64,000 nt of DNA from Salibacter sp031581065 (GCF_031581065.1 NZ_JAVLBN010000008.1:1-64000), one strand, 5' to 3'. Shown: positions 17,301 to 26,339, counted from the first letter of the stretch. The notes: generated by a model not told the origin, from the sequence alone. Numbers and translations are program-made.

Positions 17301-20151
17301 GGTCAATTATGGGTATTTTCAATATTATTAGTGTTCCCGATGAATCCTCATCTTTTAAATCGACAATTTCAATATCGAGTCTTGTTTTGTACAAGACTGA
17401 TAATGTGTCAACCCGCTCATTCATGATATCCATCGCTGCAGATTTATGGGTTGAATGTACTTGTTTTTTTGATGCTTCACTCAGTCCGATTCCATTATCT
17501 TCAACTCTACATACAAGGTATTCATTCTCGTTTTTCAATGTGACTTTTATTTTTCCTTTATAATCCACGTCTTTAAAGGCATGAATTACGGCATTCTCCA
17601 CGAAGGGCTGAATTAATATTGGTGGGATCAATGTTTGACGTGGATCTACTCCTTCATCAATATTCAAATCAAAATCAAACTTGTTTGGAAAACGTAACTG
17701 CTCTAATTGAACATACAGTTTCAATGCTTCAAGATCTGATTGAAGCGAAATAGCTGTTTGTCTTGAGTTTTCAAGGGTTTTACGCATTAATAATGCAAAC
17801 TTACTGAGGTAATAATTGGCCTCTCGCTTTTCATTGCTATTGATGAAATGCTGAATACTATTCATCGAATTAAAGATGAAATGCGGATTCATTTGCGAAC
17901 GAAGAGCCTGCAGCTTGAGGTTATCAAGCTTTCTCTCTAATTTGGACTTCCTCTTAATTTTATTCACTCTAACCTGATAAAACGAAAACAGTATCAATAC
18001 AACTAAACCTGTTCCTGATATTCTGAACCAGGTAGTTTGCCAAAAAGGTTTTTCTACTGTGAAACTGAATGATTTGGGTTCTTCATTCCAAACTCCGGTA
18101 TTATTGGAACTCAACACTTTGAAAGTGTATCGCCCCGGTGGCAAATTGTTGTAAGTAGCCTCTCTTTTATCTGTAACCGGAGACCACTCACTATACCCTT
18201 CAAGTTTTATTCGGTAGCGTACTTTCTCAGGGTTGGTCAATGATATACCATTGTACTGGAAACTGATTGTATTTTGATCATGAGGTAAATGAACTCCATT
18301 GATAATATTGGTGTCTTTGTAAAAAAGCTCAATATCTGTAATTTGAAGTTTTGGCTCTTTCCTGTTTTCCTGTAACCTGGATGGATCTAAACGCATGAGT
18401 CCGTTTACGGTTCCCAGCCAAACATTTTGATTCTCATCTATGAATAAGCCATTGGCATTTGACTCAACACCAACAAACCCTTCATTAATTCCATAAGCTG
18501 CAAAATGGATCTGATCGAATTCATAATAATCCTCAAGGTTGATTTTGTTCACTCCCTGGTTTGAACCGATCCAAAGGTTATTAGACTCATCAATATCAAG
18601 CGTATATATAAGGTTTGAACTGAGCCCGTTTTCCGTACTATACCTTTTGGCTGTTCGGTTCTGAATGTCATAATGATAGACACCATCAAATGAAGAAACC
18701 CACAAATTATTTTTAAAATCTCTTACAATAGCAATATGCTGAGAAAAGGGAATACCGGTGATTTCATTTCCATCTAACAACTCTCCATTTCTATAATGTA
18801 ATAAACCTCCCTCAAAAGTTCCTATCCACAGGGTTGAATCCTCAGTGTTAACTATATCCCAAACATTGTATTTTTTAGTAGTATCTCTAAAAAGCCATCT
18901 TATACTATCCTTTTCAAACTTTGCTACTCCCGATCTACTCCCTATTAATGTTCCATAGCCATTAACATCCTGAATACTGTAAGCGGGAATTTGGCCGTTT
19001 TTGACTCGTTTGAAGACACCTTTCTCCCTAACAACAAAGCCATTCAGTGTTCCTATGAGCAGGCTATCTCCTTTTGCATGAATGCTCCTCACTCTATTGT
19101 TAGGCAATCCATGATAAACTGAGTAACCGGTAAAATTTCTTCCATTGTATTTATACACTCCTTCACTCTCAGTAGCTACCCATATATTCCCTCTTGAATC
19201 AGCCTCAATTCCATATATAAAATTACTCCTCAAACCATCTTTGTAGGAAAAGTGCTCAAACGCATTCCCTACAGATTTATAAAGACCAAAATCAGTTCCC
19301 ACCCATGTGTTATTTTCATAATCAGTAAAAAATGTTTTAACATGGTTGCTTCCGGGGTGATCATCGATCAACAACAAACTCACCTTATCTCCTTTAATTT
19401 GATTGAGCCCCAACTCTGTAGATACCCACAAAACGTTTGAGTCTTTTTGTACAATATTGCTCACTGTACTGCCTAGCAAGCCGTTTACCACACCAAAGGT
19501 CTCGAGGCTCTCACCATCAGTTGTGCTGTGCAGCCCATGGTCAGATCCAAAATAGAGCTTATCCCCCACTATCTCAAATGCGTGAACCCTGGCTCTGAAT
19601 TGACTGGAAAACGATACAGGTAAAAGGCTGTCATTCTCATTCACTTTTAACAGTCCACGGTCAGAGCCGACCCAAAGAGCATCTCTGTACCACGAACCCA
19701 CCCGAAGTCTCATATCAGTGCCTGCGTGTATTGTATCAATCGGATTTTCACCATTCAAAACAGTAATTGAACCTGGGTGTATGATATAGGCGGCATCATT
19801 GACCAATACAATATCCCGTACTGCTAACTCGCTGAGGCCGTCATTAATATCAATGTTTATCGCTGAATCATTTACAATTCGCGAAACACCTTTAGTTGTT
19901 CCTACCCAAATTGATTCTCCATCATTCTTGAGAACAGAAACATTGGAATGAATAATTTCATTTTTGAGTTGAGGAGTTTCAAAAGACAAGCCATCATACC
20001 TGGCAATTCCCGCATAACCACCAAGCCAAAGTGTTCCATCAGATGCTTGTGTCATGCTGTTCACCTTGATGAAAGGCAAGCCATCTTCAACATTGTACGA
20101 TTTAAAATAATAGGATTGAGCTCTCAGGTTCAGGGAAAAGAACGAGAGCAA
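17272..20151 (-). CDS. Two-component sensor with Reg_prop propeller, Y_Y_Y and LytS-type kinase domains
   Basis: 959 residues. A signal-like N terminus is followed by about a dozen Reg_prop blades (repeated LWIGTxxG / IWVGTxxGV motifs, ~20-590) forming a periplasmic sensor. A Y_Y_Y domain follows at ~605-690 and a membrane helix near 700-720. The His_kinase domain has LRSQMNPHFIFNSMNSIQ with the phosphorylated His near 757, and the HATPase has NAVIHAF and VEDNGIGL. Unlike many Bacteroides systems it is not a hybrid: the receiver is on the separate LytTR protein, whose gene overlaps this one by 29 bp. The ligand is unknown. Confidence 0.94.
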   Translation of the reverse strand: MLSFFSLNLRAQSYYFKSYNVEDGLPFIKVNSMTQASDGTLWLGGYAGIARYDGLSFETPQLKNEIIHSNVSVLKNDGESIWVGTTKGVSRIVNDSAINIDINDGLSELAVRDIVLVNDAAYIIHPGSITVLNGENPIDTIHAGTDMRLRVGSWYRDALWVGSDRGLLKVNENDSLLPVSFSSQFRARVHAFEIVGDKLYFGSDHGLHSTTDGESLETFGVVNGLLGSTVSNIVQKDSNVLWVSTELGLNQIKGDKVSLLLIDDHPGSNHVKTFFTDYENNTWVGTDFGLYKSVGNAFEHFSYKDGLRSNFIYGIEADSRGNIWVATESEGVYKYNGRNFTGYSVYHGLPNNRVRSIHAKGDSLLIGTLNGFVVREKGVFKRVKNGQIPAYSIQDVNGYGTLIGSRSGVAKFEKDSIRWLFRDTTKKYNVWDIVNTEDSTLWIGTFEGGLLHYRNGELLDGNEITGIPFSQHIAIVRDFKNNLWVSSFDGVYHYDIQNRTAKRYSTENGLSSNLIYTLDIDESNNLWIGSNQGVNKINLEDYYEFDQIHFAAYGINEGFVGVESNANGLFIDENQNVWLGTVNGLMRLDPSRLQENRKEPKLQITDIELFYKDTNIINGVHLPHDQNTISFQYNGISLTNPEKVRYRIKLEGYSEWSPVTDKREATYNNLPPGRYTFKVLSSNNTGVWNEEPKSFSFTVEKPFWQTTWFRISGTGLVVLILFSFYQVRVNKIKRKSKLERKLDNLKLQALRSQMNPHFIFNSMNSIQHFINSNEKREANYYLSKFALLMRKTLENSRQTAISLQSDLEALKLYVQLEQLRFPNKFDFDLNIDEGVDPRQTLIPPILIQPFVENAVIHAFKDVDYKGKIKVTLKNENEYLVCRVEDNGIGLSEASKKQVHSTHKSAAMDIMNERVDTLSVLYKTRLDIEIVDLKDEDSSGTLIILKIPIIDHENTDMYIS

Positions 20152-20186
20152 AAAAAGGATTGACAGATAATATTTTGGTCTATTGA

Positions 20187-20690
20187 TCAGAATTTAGGCC
20201 TATTCAAAATTGCATCATAAATTACTGCATTTTTTATATCAAAGTCAATACCATCAAGAGGATGATTCTTTCGAGCATTTCTCCTTTTAGCCAATTTCAA
20301 AGCACTTTGCTGCTTGTGAAAGTCCATTTTCGTATCGGCCGATGCAATTTCTTTACGACTTCGTTGACGCAATTCTTCAGCTTTTTTGCTGACATCGTTA
20401 TCTTTTACCAGTTCTGATAACGGTCTCCTCGAGTCGCTTACATTCGTTTGAGAACTCTCCATTGCCGGCTCGGGCTCCGGTTCTGATTGTTGATGAGTAA
20501 CTGGCTCAGGCTTTCTTCGGTCATCCCGTTGCCCGCCATCAGGGTCGAGTTCGTCTAAAAAGTTGGTAATAAAATCAGAGCCTGAGGATTTTTCATTCTC
20601 AGCCCCCTTTTTCTTCTTTTTTCCCAAAAACCCAAATATCAAGCTAATGGCGAGAAAAATGAGATAAAAATAATTGCTAATGTCTTCCAT
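20187..20690 (-). CDS. Small membrane-anchored protein, conserved in Bacteroidota
   Basis: About 167 residues from the ATG at 20690; the longer frame begins at a TTG. One N-terminal membrane helix (YFYLIFLAISLIFGFLG) is followed by a Lys cluster, then a Pro/Glu-rich disordered region and an Arg/Lys-rich helix. The C-terminal tail has FDIKNAVIYDAILNRPKF, a form I recall from uncharacterised Bacteroidota proteins. Function is unknown. The gene is 2 bp from the stop of the upstream small basic protein, so they are probably co-transcribed. Confidence 0.75.
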   Translation of the reverse strand: MEDISNYFYLIFLAISLIFGFLGKKKKKGAENEKSSGSDFITNFLDELDPDGGQRDDRRKPEPVTHQQSEPEPEPAMESSQTNVSDSRRPLSELVKDNDVSKKAEELRQRSRKEIASADTKMDFHKQQSALKLAKRRNARKNHPLDGIDFDIKNAVIYDAILNRPKF

Positions 20691-20692
20691 GA

Positions 20693-20995
20693 TCAATGTC
20701 TCCTAAACCAGCGCTTCCAAAAAGGCACTTTGCGTTTTCCTTTTTTCATTCTTTCAGATCGCCTTTTAGAGCGTTTCATCCGCTTTTTGGTTTCTTTACT
20801 TTGCAGTTCTCTATGCCGCTCTTTCAGCTCTTCACGGACTTCTTTTTGTTTTTCTTTTTTTTCCTTAGCCTTTTCTTCAGCGTACTTTTCTTTATCTTTT
20901 GGTATCTTCGTTTTCTTTTTATCCTGAGCCTGAACAGCTGTGGTTCCTGCCAATAAAAATAGCACAACTAACGTTTGTAAAAAGCGTTTTACCAT
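20693..20995 (-). CDS. Small secreted, highly basic Lys/Arg/Glu-rich protein
   Basis: 100 residues. A signal peptide (MVKRFLQTLVVLFLLAG) with a likely cut after VQA is followed by a mature part composed almost wholly of Lys, Glu and Arg in a predicted single long helix. The C terminus has an aromatic-basic patch (VPFWKRWFRRH). No family recognised. It might bind nucleic acid or acidic surface polymers; this is a guess from composition. The coding evidence is the clean signal peptide and operon position. Its start is only 13 bp from the divergent start at 21009. Confidence 0.65.
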   Translation of the reverse strand: MVKRFLQTLVVLFLLAGTTAVQAQDKKKTKIPKDKEKYAEEKAKEKKEKQKEVREELKERHRELQSKETKKRMKRSKRRSERMKKGKRKVPFWKRWFRRH

Positions 20996-21008
20996 AAAAA
21001 CATTTTTT

Positions 21009-21446
21009 ATGAAGTACGCAGGCTATGCGGTACGTGTTTGGTTAATAGCATTTATCCTGCTTTTCAGCCAAACCAAATGTAATAAAAACGAACAGAGTAC
21101 GAACATACCTCGTGTTCGGGTTAACCTGAGAATCAATGTCAACAACCCTGCAAATTTTGATCTCCAGGCAACCGGAGGCTGGGAGTATTACTCGGGCGGA
21201 AGTCGTGGAATCCTGATTTACAGACAGGGTCCAAATGAATTCAATGCCTATGATCGTCATTCTCCTTACAAGCCTGATGATGGATGTCAGGTGTTTGTTG
21301 ACTCAACAAATATTGCTGCTGAAGATCCGTGCAGCGGATCAAGGTTTTCAATTTATGACGGCTCTGTTCAAAAAGGACCTGCTACTCAACCGCTCAAGCA
21401 ATACAAAACTAATTTTGACGGAACTTATCTGGATGTTTACAACTAA
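21009..21446 (+). CDS. Rieske-fold-like lipoprotein lacking the cluster ligands
   Basis: 145 residues from the ATG at 21009, chosen because it begins the signal sequence; the frame opens at 20940 inside the opposite gene. A Cys after the hydrophobic stretch (FSQTKC) may be a loose lipobox. The C-terminal half has the layout of a Rieske domain, DRHSPYKP then DPCSGSRFSIYDG and GPATQPLKQY, close to the canonical CPCHGSRF...G...GPA..PL. The Cys-x-His and Cys-x-x-His ligands are not preserved (RHS; DPCS), so a [2Fe-2S] cluster is unlikely. Role unknown. Confidence 0.75.
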   Translation: MKYAGYAVRVWLIAFILLFSQTKCNKNEQSTNIPRVRVNLRINVNNPANFDLQATGGWEYYSGGSRGILIYRQGPNEFNAYDRHSPYKPDDGCQVFVDSTNIAAEDPCSGSRFSIYDGSVQKGPATQPLKQYKTNFDGTYLDVYN

Positions 21447-21473
21447 AAAAGGCCATCCAAAACCGGACGGCCT
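21446..21473 (-). terminator. Terminator of the pyrophosphatase gene
   Basis: AGGCCATCC (21450-21458) pairs with GGACGGCCT (21465-21473). The single mismatch becomes a G-U pair in the minus-strand RNA, which also has the T-run. It therefore serves the minus-strand gene ending at 21497 and overlaps the end of the convergent lipoprotein gene. Confidence 0.8.
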
Positions 21474-21496
21474 GTTTCAATGAAGATGTTTTGATT

Positions 21497-24265
21497 TTAT
21501 TCCTGCATCTGCTGTGCTTCAGCATCAAAGTGAATGGTCACTTCTTTACCTAACATTCCGGGAGCTGGCTGATAACCGAGATCGTAATCATTTCGGTCGA
21601 TAGTCAACTCGCCTTCAAAGCCAGATACCATCAAGCCTTCTTTGTAGGGAGACTCCTCAACACCTGCAAAAGTAAACGGAAGATCAACTTCACGAGTAAC
21701 ACCACGCATGCTCAATTCTCCGTGAGCTACATAACCAACAGCAGTTTTTTCAACATCACTTGAGCTAAACTTGATCGTTGGGTATTTCTCAACATGAAAG
21801 AAATCCTCACCTCTCAAATGCTTATCGCGTTTTTCATTTCGTGTATTGATTGAAGCAGCATCAATCATGATATCGATATTACTATTTCTTATATCACTTC
21901 CTACTTCAAAAGATCCGCTTACATCACCAAAGTTTCCTTTAGATGTTGACAACAGGTGCCTGATTTCAAAATCGATGTATGTGTGATCACCATCAATTGC
22001 CCACAGGCCTGATACTTTAGAAAGATCTTTTGAAGCTTCTTTAGCTTCCATTTCTTTAATCTCTTCCTCGATGTAAGCCTCTTCACTGTTTGTGATTCCT
22101 TCACCGTGGGCTTCGCCTCCACCGTAAACCTGACCTAAGATTGGTGCAATTACCAGTCCGACAAGACATGTCAACTTAATCAAAATATTCATTGACGGAC
22201 CGGAAGTATCTTTAAATGGGTCGCCAACTGTATCACCTGTAACGGCTGCTTTGTGCGCTTCAGAACCTTTGTAAGTCATTTCCCCATCGATTTCAACTCC
22301 GGCTTCAAATGATTTTTTGGCGTTGTCCCATGCTCCACCGGCATTGTTTTGGAAAATTGCCCAAAGAACACCAGAAACAGCAACACCTGCCATGTAAGCA
22401 CCAAGTGGCTCCGGACCCATAGCAAATCCAATTACAATCGGAATAAAAATTGTCATTGCTCCAGGGAGCATCATTTCGCGAAGAGCAGCCTGAGTTGAAA
22501 TATCAACACATTTACCATACTCCGGTTGTGCTTTTGATTCCATAATACCAGGAATCTCTTTGAATTGTCTTCTAACTTCTTTCACCATTTCCATGGCCGC
22601 TTTACCAACAGATTTCATAGCAAGAGCTGAAAATACCACAGGTACCATTCCACCAACGAAAAGCGCAGCGAGAACATTTGCTTTAAAAATGTTGATACCG
22701 TCAATTCCGGTAAATGTTACATAAGCTGCAAAAAGTCCTAAAGCGGTCAGAGCCGCAGATGCAATGGCAAAACCTTTACCAATTGCTGCAGTCGTGTTAC
22801 CAACAGAATCCAGGATATCAGTTCGTGTTCTAACTTCTTCCGGTAATTCAGACATCTCGGCAATACCTCCGGCATTATCCGCGATCGGACCAAAAGCATC
22901 AATTGCTAATTGCATTGCTGTTGTTGCCATCATTGCAGATGCTGCAATCGCAACTCCATAGAAACCTGCAAGTGTGTAAGCGCCCCAAATTGCACCGGCA
23001 AACAACAGAACTGATGAAAATGTGGAGATCATCCCCACGCCAAGACCAGCAATTATGTTTGTTGCCGCTCCTGTTGATGAGTTCTGAACGATACTCATAA
23101 CAGGTTTTTTGCCGAGACCTGTGTAATATTCAGTGAAATATGAAATAGCTCCACCCACAACAAGACCTACTAAAACAGCATAAAAAACATTCATGCTATC
23201 AACCTCTGAAACACCCATTCCAAAGAAGTTCATAGTTAGTGTATCGGGGAGCATCCAGGCGATAAGGAAATAAGCTGCTACAGCAGTTAAGATAATTGAA
23301 GACCAGTTACCGCGATTCAACGCAGCCTGAACCTCAGATTCTTTAGCATCATTACTCTTGATTTTGATGAACAGTGTTCCAATTATAGAAAAGATCAATC
23401 CTACACCTGCAATTGCTACGGGAAGTAAAATTGGGCCAATGCCATTAAAAGCATCGTTGATACTCCCTCCCATATCGGTGATCACGTAATTACCGAGTAC
23501 CATTGCAGCCAGCATTGTTGCCACGTAAGATCCAAAAAGATCAGCTCCCATACCGGCAACATCACCAACATTGTCACCAACGTTATCAGCGATAGTAGCC
23601 GGATTTCGTGGATCGTCTTCAGGAATTCCGGCTTCAACTTTACCAACGAGATCGGCTCCAACATCAGCCGCTTTTGTGTAAATCCCTCCACCAACACGAG
23701 CGAATAACGCGATAGATTCTGCACCTAATGAAAATCCGGCAAGCGCCTCCAGTACAACCGTCATGTCGTGAGTGTTTGTCCACGTACCGCCCATGAACCA
23801 GGCAAATAGTATTGAGAACAAAAAGCTGAGTCCAAATACTGCCAACCCTGCTACACCAAGTCCCATAACAGTTCCGCCAGAAAACGAAACTTTCAATGCT
23901 TTAGGCAAACTAGTCCTGGCAGCCTGTGTGGTTCTCACATTGGCTGCAGTTGCAACACGCATTCCTATGTTTCCGGCTACTGCACTAAAAACTGCTCCAA
24001 TCACAAACGCAACTACGATGAACCAATGCGTTGTGGGAACCAGAAAGGAAATGAGTCCGAGTAGAGCCCCGGCAACAATCACAAAAATGGTCAGAACCCG
24101 ATATTCAGCACTGAGGAAGGCGAGCGCTCCCTCTCTGATAAATGCTGCGAGTTCTTTCATTCGCGCCCCTCCTGAGTCCTGCTTATTGACCCATTTTCTC
24201 AAAAAGACCATGTAGATAAGCGCTACTACTCCAAAAAGCGGTAATAGGTATACTAGATTTTCCAT
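21497..24265 (-). CDS. hppA: Membrane-bound K+-dependent-type pyrophosphatase fused to a YceI domain
   Basis: 922 residues; stand-alone relatives have about 670-750. Residues ~1-735 are a 16-helix ion-pumping pyrophosphatase with the catalytic DVGADLVGKVEAG and DNVGDNVGD motifs. GNTTAA has Ala where K+-independent enzymes have Lys, which points to K+ dependence; H+ versus Na+ pumping is not decidable by eye. After an acidic Glu/Lys linker, residues ~750-920 are a YceI-like lipocalin-type domain (WAIDGDHTYIDFEIRHL, DKHLRGEDFFHVEKYP, VDLPF). Pyrophosphatase C termini face the periplasm, where YceI proteins act. No stop or frameshift separates the two parts. Confidence 0.93.
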   Translation of the reverse strand: MENLVYLLPLFGVVALIYMVFLRKWVNKQDSGGARMKELAAFIREGALAFLSAEYRVLTIFVIVAGALLGLISFLVPTTHWFIVVAFVIGAVFSAVAGNIGMRVATAANVRTTQAARTSLPKALKVSFSGGTVMGLGVAGLAVFGLSFLFSILFAWFMGGTWTNTHDMTVVLEALAGFSLGAESIALFARVGGGIYTKAADVGADLVGKVEAGIPEDDPRNPATIADNVGDNVGDVAGMGADLFGSYVATMLAAMVLGNYVITDMGGSINDAFNGIGPILLPVAIAGVGLIFSIIGTLFIKIKSNDAKESEVQAALNRGNWSSIILTAVAAYFLIAWMLPDTLTMNFFGMGVSEVDSMNVFYAVLVGLVVGGAISYFTEYYTGLGKKPVMSIVQNSSTGAATNIIAGLGVGMISTFSSVLLFAGAIWGAYTLAGFYGVAIAASAMMATTAMQLAIDAFGPIADNAGGIAEMSELPEEVRTRTDILDSVGNTTAAIGKGFAIASAALTALGLFAAYVTFTGIDGINIFKANVLAALFVGGMVPVVFSALAMKSVGKAAMEMVKEVRRQFKEIPGIMESKAQPEYGKCVDISTQAALREMMLPGAMTIFIPIVIGFAMGPEPLGAYMAGVAVSGVLWAIFQNNAGGAWDNAKKSFEAGVEIDGEMTYKGSEAHKAAVTGDTVGDPFKDTSGPSMNILIKLTCLVGLVIAPILGQVYGGGEAHGEGITNSEEAYIEEEIKEMEAKEASKDLSKVSGLWAIDGDHTYIDFEIRHLLSTSKGNFGDVSGSFEVGSDIRNSNIDIMIDAASINTRNEKRDKHLRGEDFFHVEKYPTIKFSSSDVEKTAVGYVAHGELSMRGVTREVDLPFTFAGVEESPYKEGLMVSGFEGELTIDRNDYDLGYQPAPGMLGKEVTIHFDAEAQQMQE

Positions 24266-24331
24266 ATCATTTAACTTTTGAAATAATGTTTATTTAATTA
24301 AAGGTTTAGGTTCTGAAAATTTCAAAAGTCT

Positions 24332-24339
24332 CAAATATA
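24332..24339 (-). promoter_or_regulatory. Putative -7 promoter box of the pyrophosphatase gene
   Basis: TATATTTG on the minus strand matches TAnnTTTG exactly, 67 bp before the ATG at 24265. No clear -33 element is seen. Confidence 0.4.
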
Positions 24340-24382
24340 GAATAAAATAAAGAGATGCTTTTAGAACTGTTTTTAAACGAAA

Positions 24383-24410
24383 AAAGGCTGAATCCATTAG
24401 GAAACAGCCT
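24383..24410 (-). terminator. Terminator of the PDH E1 beta gene
   Basis: AGGCTG (24385-24390) pairs with CAGCCT (24405-24410), with an inner TCC/GGA pairing and a T6 run on the minus strand, 29 bp past the stop codon at 24439. Confidence 0.78.
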
Positions 24411-24438
24411 TCATTTATCTAAATATTCTATTTTTACC

Positions 24439-25419
24439 TTAAATCAAGTACTTCGATTTTTTTGCTGCTTTCACAACATCTTCAACTCCCGGAAGAGCTT
24501 CATCGATGAGTTCTTTAGCAAATGCAAATGGCGTATCAGCCTGTGTCAATCTGCGGATTGGAGCATCGAGATAATCGAATGCCTGACTCTGAACGACATA
24601 AGAAATTTCAGTTGAAATTGAAGCCATCGGCCAGCTCTCTTCCAAAATCACGAGTCTATTCGTTTTCTTGATTGACTGTATAATTGTTTCGTAGTCCAAT
24701 GGTCGAATTGTTCTCAAATCGATCACCTCAGCACTAACGCCTTCTTTTTCGAGTTCTTCAGCCGCCTGGAGAGCCACCTTCATGATTTTTCCAAAAGAAA
24801 CGATTGTTACATCAGATCCTTCTTTCTTCACATCAGCTTTCCCGATCGGAACCAAATACTCGCTATCAGGCACTTCTCCTTTATCACCGTACATTTTCTC
24901 ACTTTCCATGAAAACAATAGGGTCATCATCACGAATAGCTGACTTCAATAGTCCTTTAGCATCGTACGGATTACTCGGAGTAATCACTTTAAGACCCGGT
25001 ATGTGGGCGTAAATTGATTCAAAAGCCTGCGAGTGTGTAGCAGCGAGCTGTCCTGCCTGCCCATTTGGACCTCTAAACACGATTGGCACATTGTACTGTC
25101 CACCACTCATTTGAAGCATTTTAGCAGCAGAGTTAATCACCTGATCGGCTGCGAGAATAGCAAAGTTCCAGGTCATAAACTCGACAATTGGGCGCAATCC
25201 GTTCATTGCTGCTCCAACACCAATACCCGCAAAACCGAGTTCTGAAATTGGTGTATCGATGACTCTTTTAGAGCCAAATTCATCGAGCATACCTTGAGAT
25301 GCTTTGTAAGCTCCGTTATATTCGGCTACTTCTTCACCCATGAGGAAGACGTTCTCGTCTTTTCTCATTTCCTCTGTCATGGCTTCTTTTATAGCCTCTC
25401 TGAATTGGATTTCTCTCAT
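24439..25419 (-). CDS. Pyruvate dehydrogenase E1 component, beta subunit
   Basis: 326 residues from the ATG at 25419 (MREIQFREAIKEAM); the open frame runs 18 codons further with non-conserved residues. Transketolase pyrimidine-binding and C-terminal domains are present, with FLMGEEVAEYNGAYK, RVIDTPISELGFAGIG, EFMTWNFA and VIDLRTIRPLD. With the alpha subunit, which is not in the window, it decarboxylates pyruvate for acetyl-CoA. It has its own promoter-like site and terminator, so it appears monocistronic. Confidence 0.93.
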   Translation of the reverse strand: MREIQFREAIKEAMTEEMRKDENVFLMGEEVAEYNGAYKASQGMLDEFGSKRVIDTPISELGFAGIGVGAAMNGLRPIVEFMTWNFAILAADQVINSAAKMLQMSGGQYNVPIVFRGPNGQAGQLAATHSQAFESIYAHIPGLKVITPSNPYDAKGLLKSAIRDDDPIVFMESEKMYGDKGEVPDSEYLVPIGKADVKKEGSDVTIVSFGKIMKVALQAAEELEKEGVSAEVIDLRTIRPLDYETIIQSIKKTNRLVILEESWPMASISTEISYVVQSQAFDYLDAPIRRLTQADTPFAFAKELIDEALPGVEDVVKAAKKSKYLI

Positions 25420-25442
25420 TATTCGTAATATTTCAAGTGGCG

Positions 25443-25473
25443 CAAATGTAAAAAATAAACCCTTCAGCAACAA
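25443..25473 (-). promoter_or_regulatory. Putative promoter of the PDH E1 beta gene
   Basis: On the minus strand TTG (25471-25473) is followed after 20 bp by TACATTTG (25443-25450), an exact TAnnTTTG match, 24 bp before the ATG at 25419. Confidence 0.5.
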
Positions 25474-25529
25474 TCTTGTTTAAACAAGTAAAGTAGTTCT
25501 TATGCATGCATACTTTTTATGGTGTCAGT

Positions 25530-25560
25530 TTTTAGACTGCGCTTAATTTGGTTAGTTTTG
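25530..25560 (+). promoter_or_regulatory. Putative promoter of etfBA
   Basis: TTTT (25530-25533), 19 bp, then TAGTTTTG (25553-25560), an exact match to the TAnnTTTG -7 consensus with the expected spacing. The etfB ATG is at 25597. Confidence 0.5.
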
Positions 25561-25596
25561 TAATCGCTTTGATTTTTACCGTTAAAACAATTAACA

Positions 25597-26337
25597 ATGA
25601 AAATATTAGTAGGAATTAGCAAAGCTCCTGATACAACTACGAAAATCAAATTCACAAATGACAATAAAGAGTTTGATGAATCAGGAGTTCAGTATATCGT
25701 AAACCCTTATGATGAGTGGTACGCACTCGTTAGAGGTATTGAAGTTAAAGAAGCACAGGGAGGATCAGTTACAACGATCACTGTTGGGAAGGAAGATGTG
25801 GATCCGATCATTAGAAAAGCACTTGCAGTTGGCGCTGATGATGCTGTACGTATTGATTCAGAACCTAAAGACGCTTATCACGTAGCTTCACAAATAGCAA
25901 ATTACGCCAAAGAAAATGATTACGACATGGTTCTTTTAGGAAAAGAAACCATCAACTATAACGGAAGTCAGGTTGGCGGAATGGTTGCTGAAATCATGGA
26001 TCTACCATACATTTCAAATGCATCTAAAATGGATTTAGATGGCAACAAAGCAACTATCGTAAGAGATATACAGGGCGGTAAAGAAACACTTGAAGTTGAA
26101 ACTCCATTTGTTTTAAGTGCTGCTAAAGGTATGGCTGAGCAACGCATTCCAAATATGCGTGGGATCATGGCTGCCAGAAGTAAAAAACTCGAAGTTGTGG
26201 AACCGGTTGACGCTGAGGAATTGACTGAAGTTGTTTCTTATGCACTTCCACCTGAAAAAGGTGATGTGAAGCTGGTTGACCCGGAAAATGTTGAAGAGTT
26301 GGTAGAATTATTACACAAAGAAGCTAAAGTAATTTAA
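25597..26337 (+). CDS. etfB: Electron transfer flavoprotein subunit beta
   Basis: 246 residues, usual length. Starts MKILVGISKAPDTTTK, with VNPYDEWY, RKALAVGADDAVRI, LLGKETINYNGSQVGG and AKGMAEQRIPNMRGIM, all EtfB blocks. It binds AMP and pairs with EtfA to carry electrons from acyl-CoA dehydrogenases to the quinone pool. It is separated from etfA by 2 bp. Confidence 0.95.
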   Translation: MKILVGISKAPDTTTKIKFTNDNKEFDESGVQYIVNPYDEWYALVRGIEVKEAQGGSVTTITVGKEDVDPIIRKALAVGADDAVRIDSEPKDAYHVASQIANYAKENDYDMVLLGKETINYNGSQVGGMVAEIMDLPYISNASKMDLDGNKATIVRDIQGGKETLEVETPFVLSAAKGMAEQRIPNMRGIMAARSKKLEVVEPVDAEELTEVVSYALPPEKGDVKLVDPENVEELVELLHKEAKVI

Positions 26338-26339
26338 TC

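Noticed and set aside
20696..20956. Phe/Leu-rich plus-strand frame opposite the basic secreted protein
   Set aside because: Low-complexity mirror of Lys/Glu codons; the opposite frame has a signal peptide.
21009..21446. Functional Rieske iron-sulfur protein
   Set aside because: The Cys and His ligands are missing.
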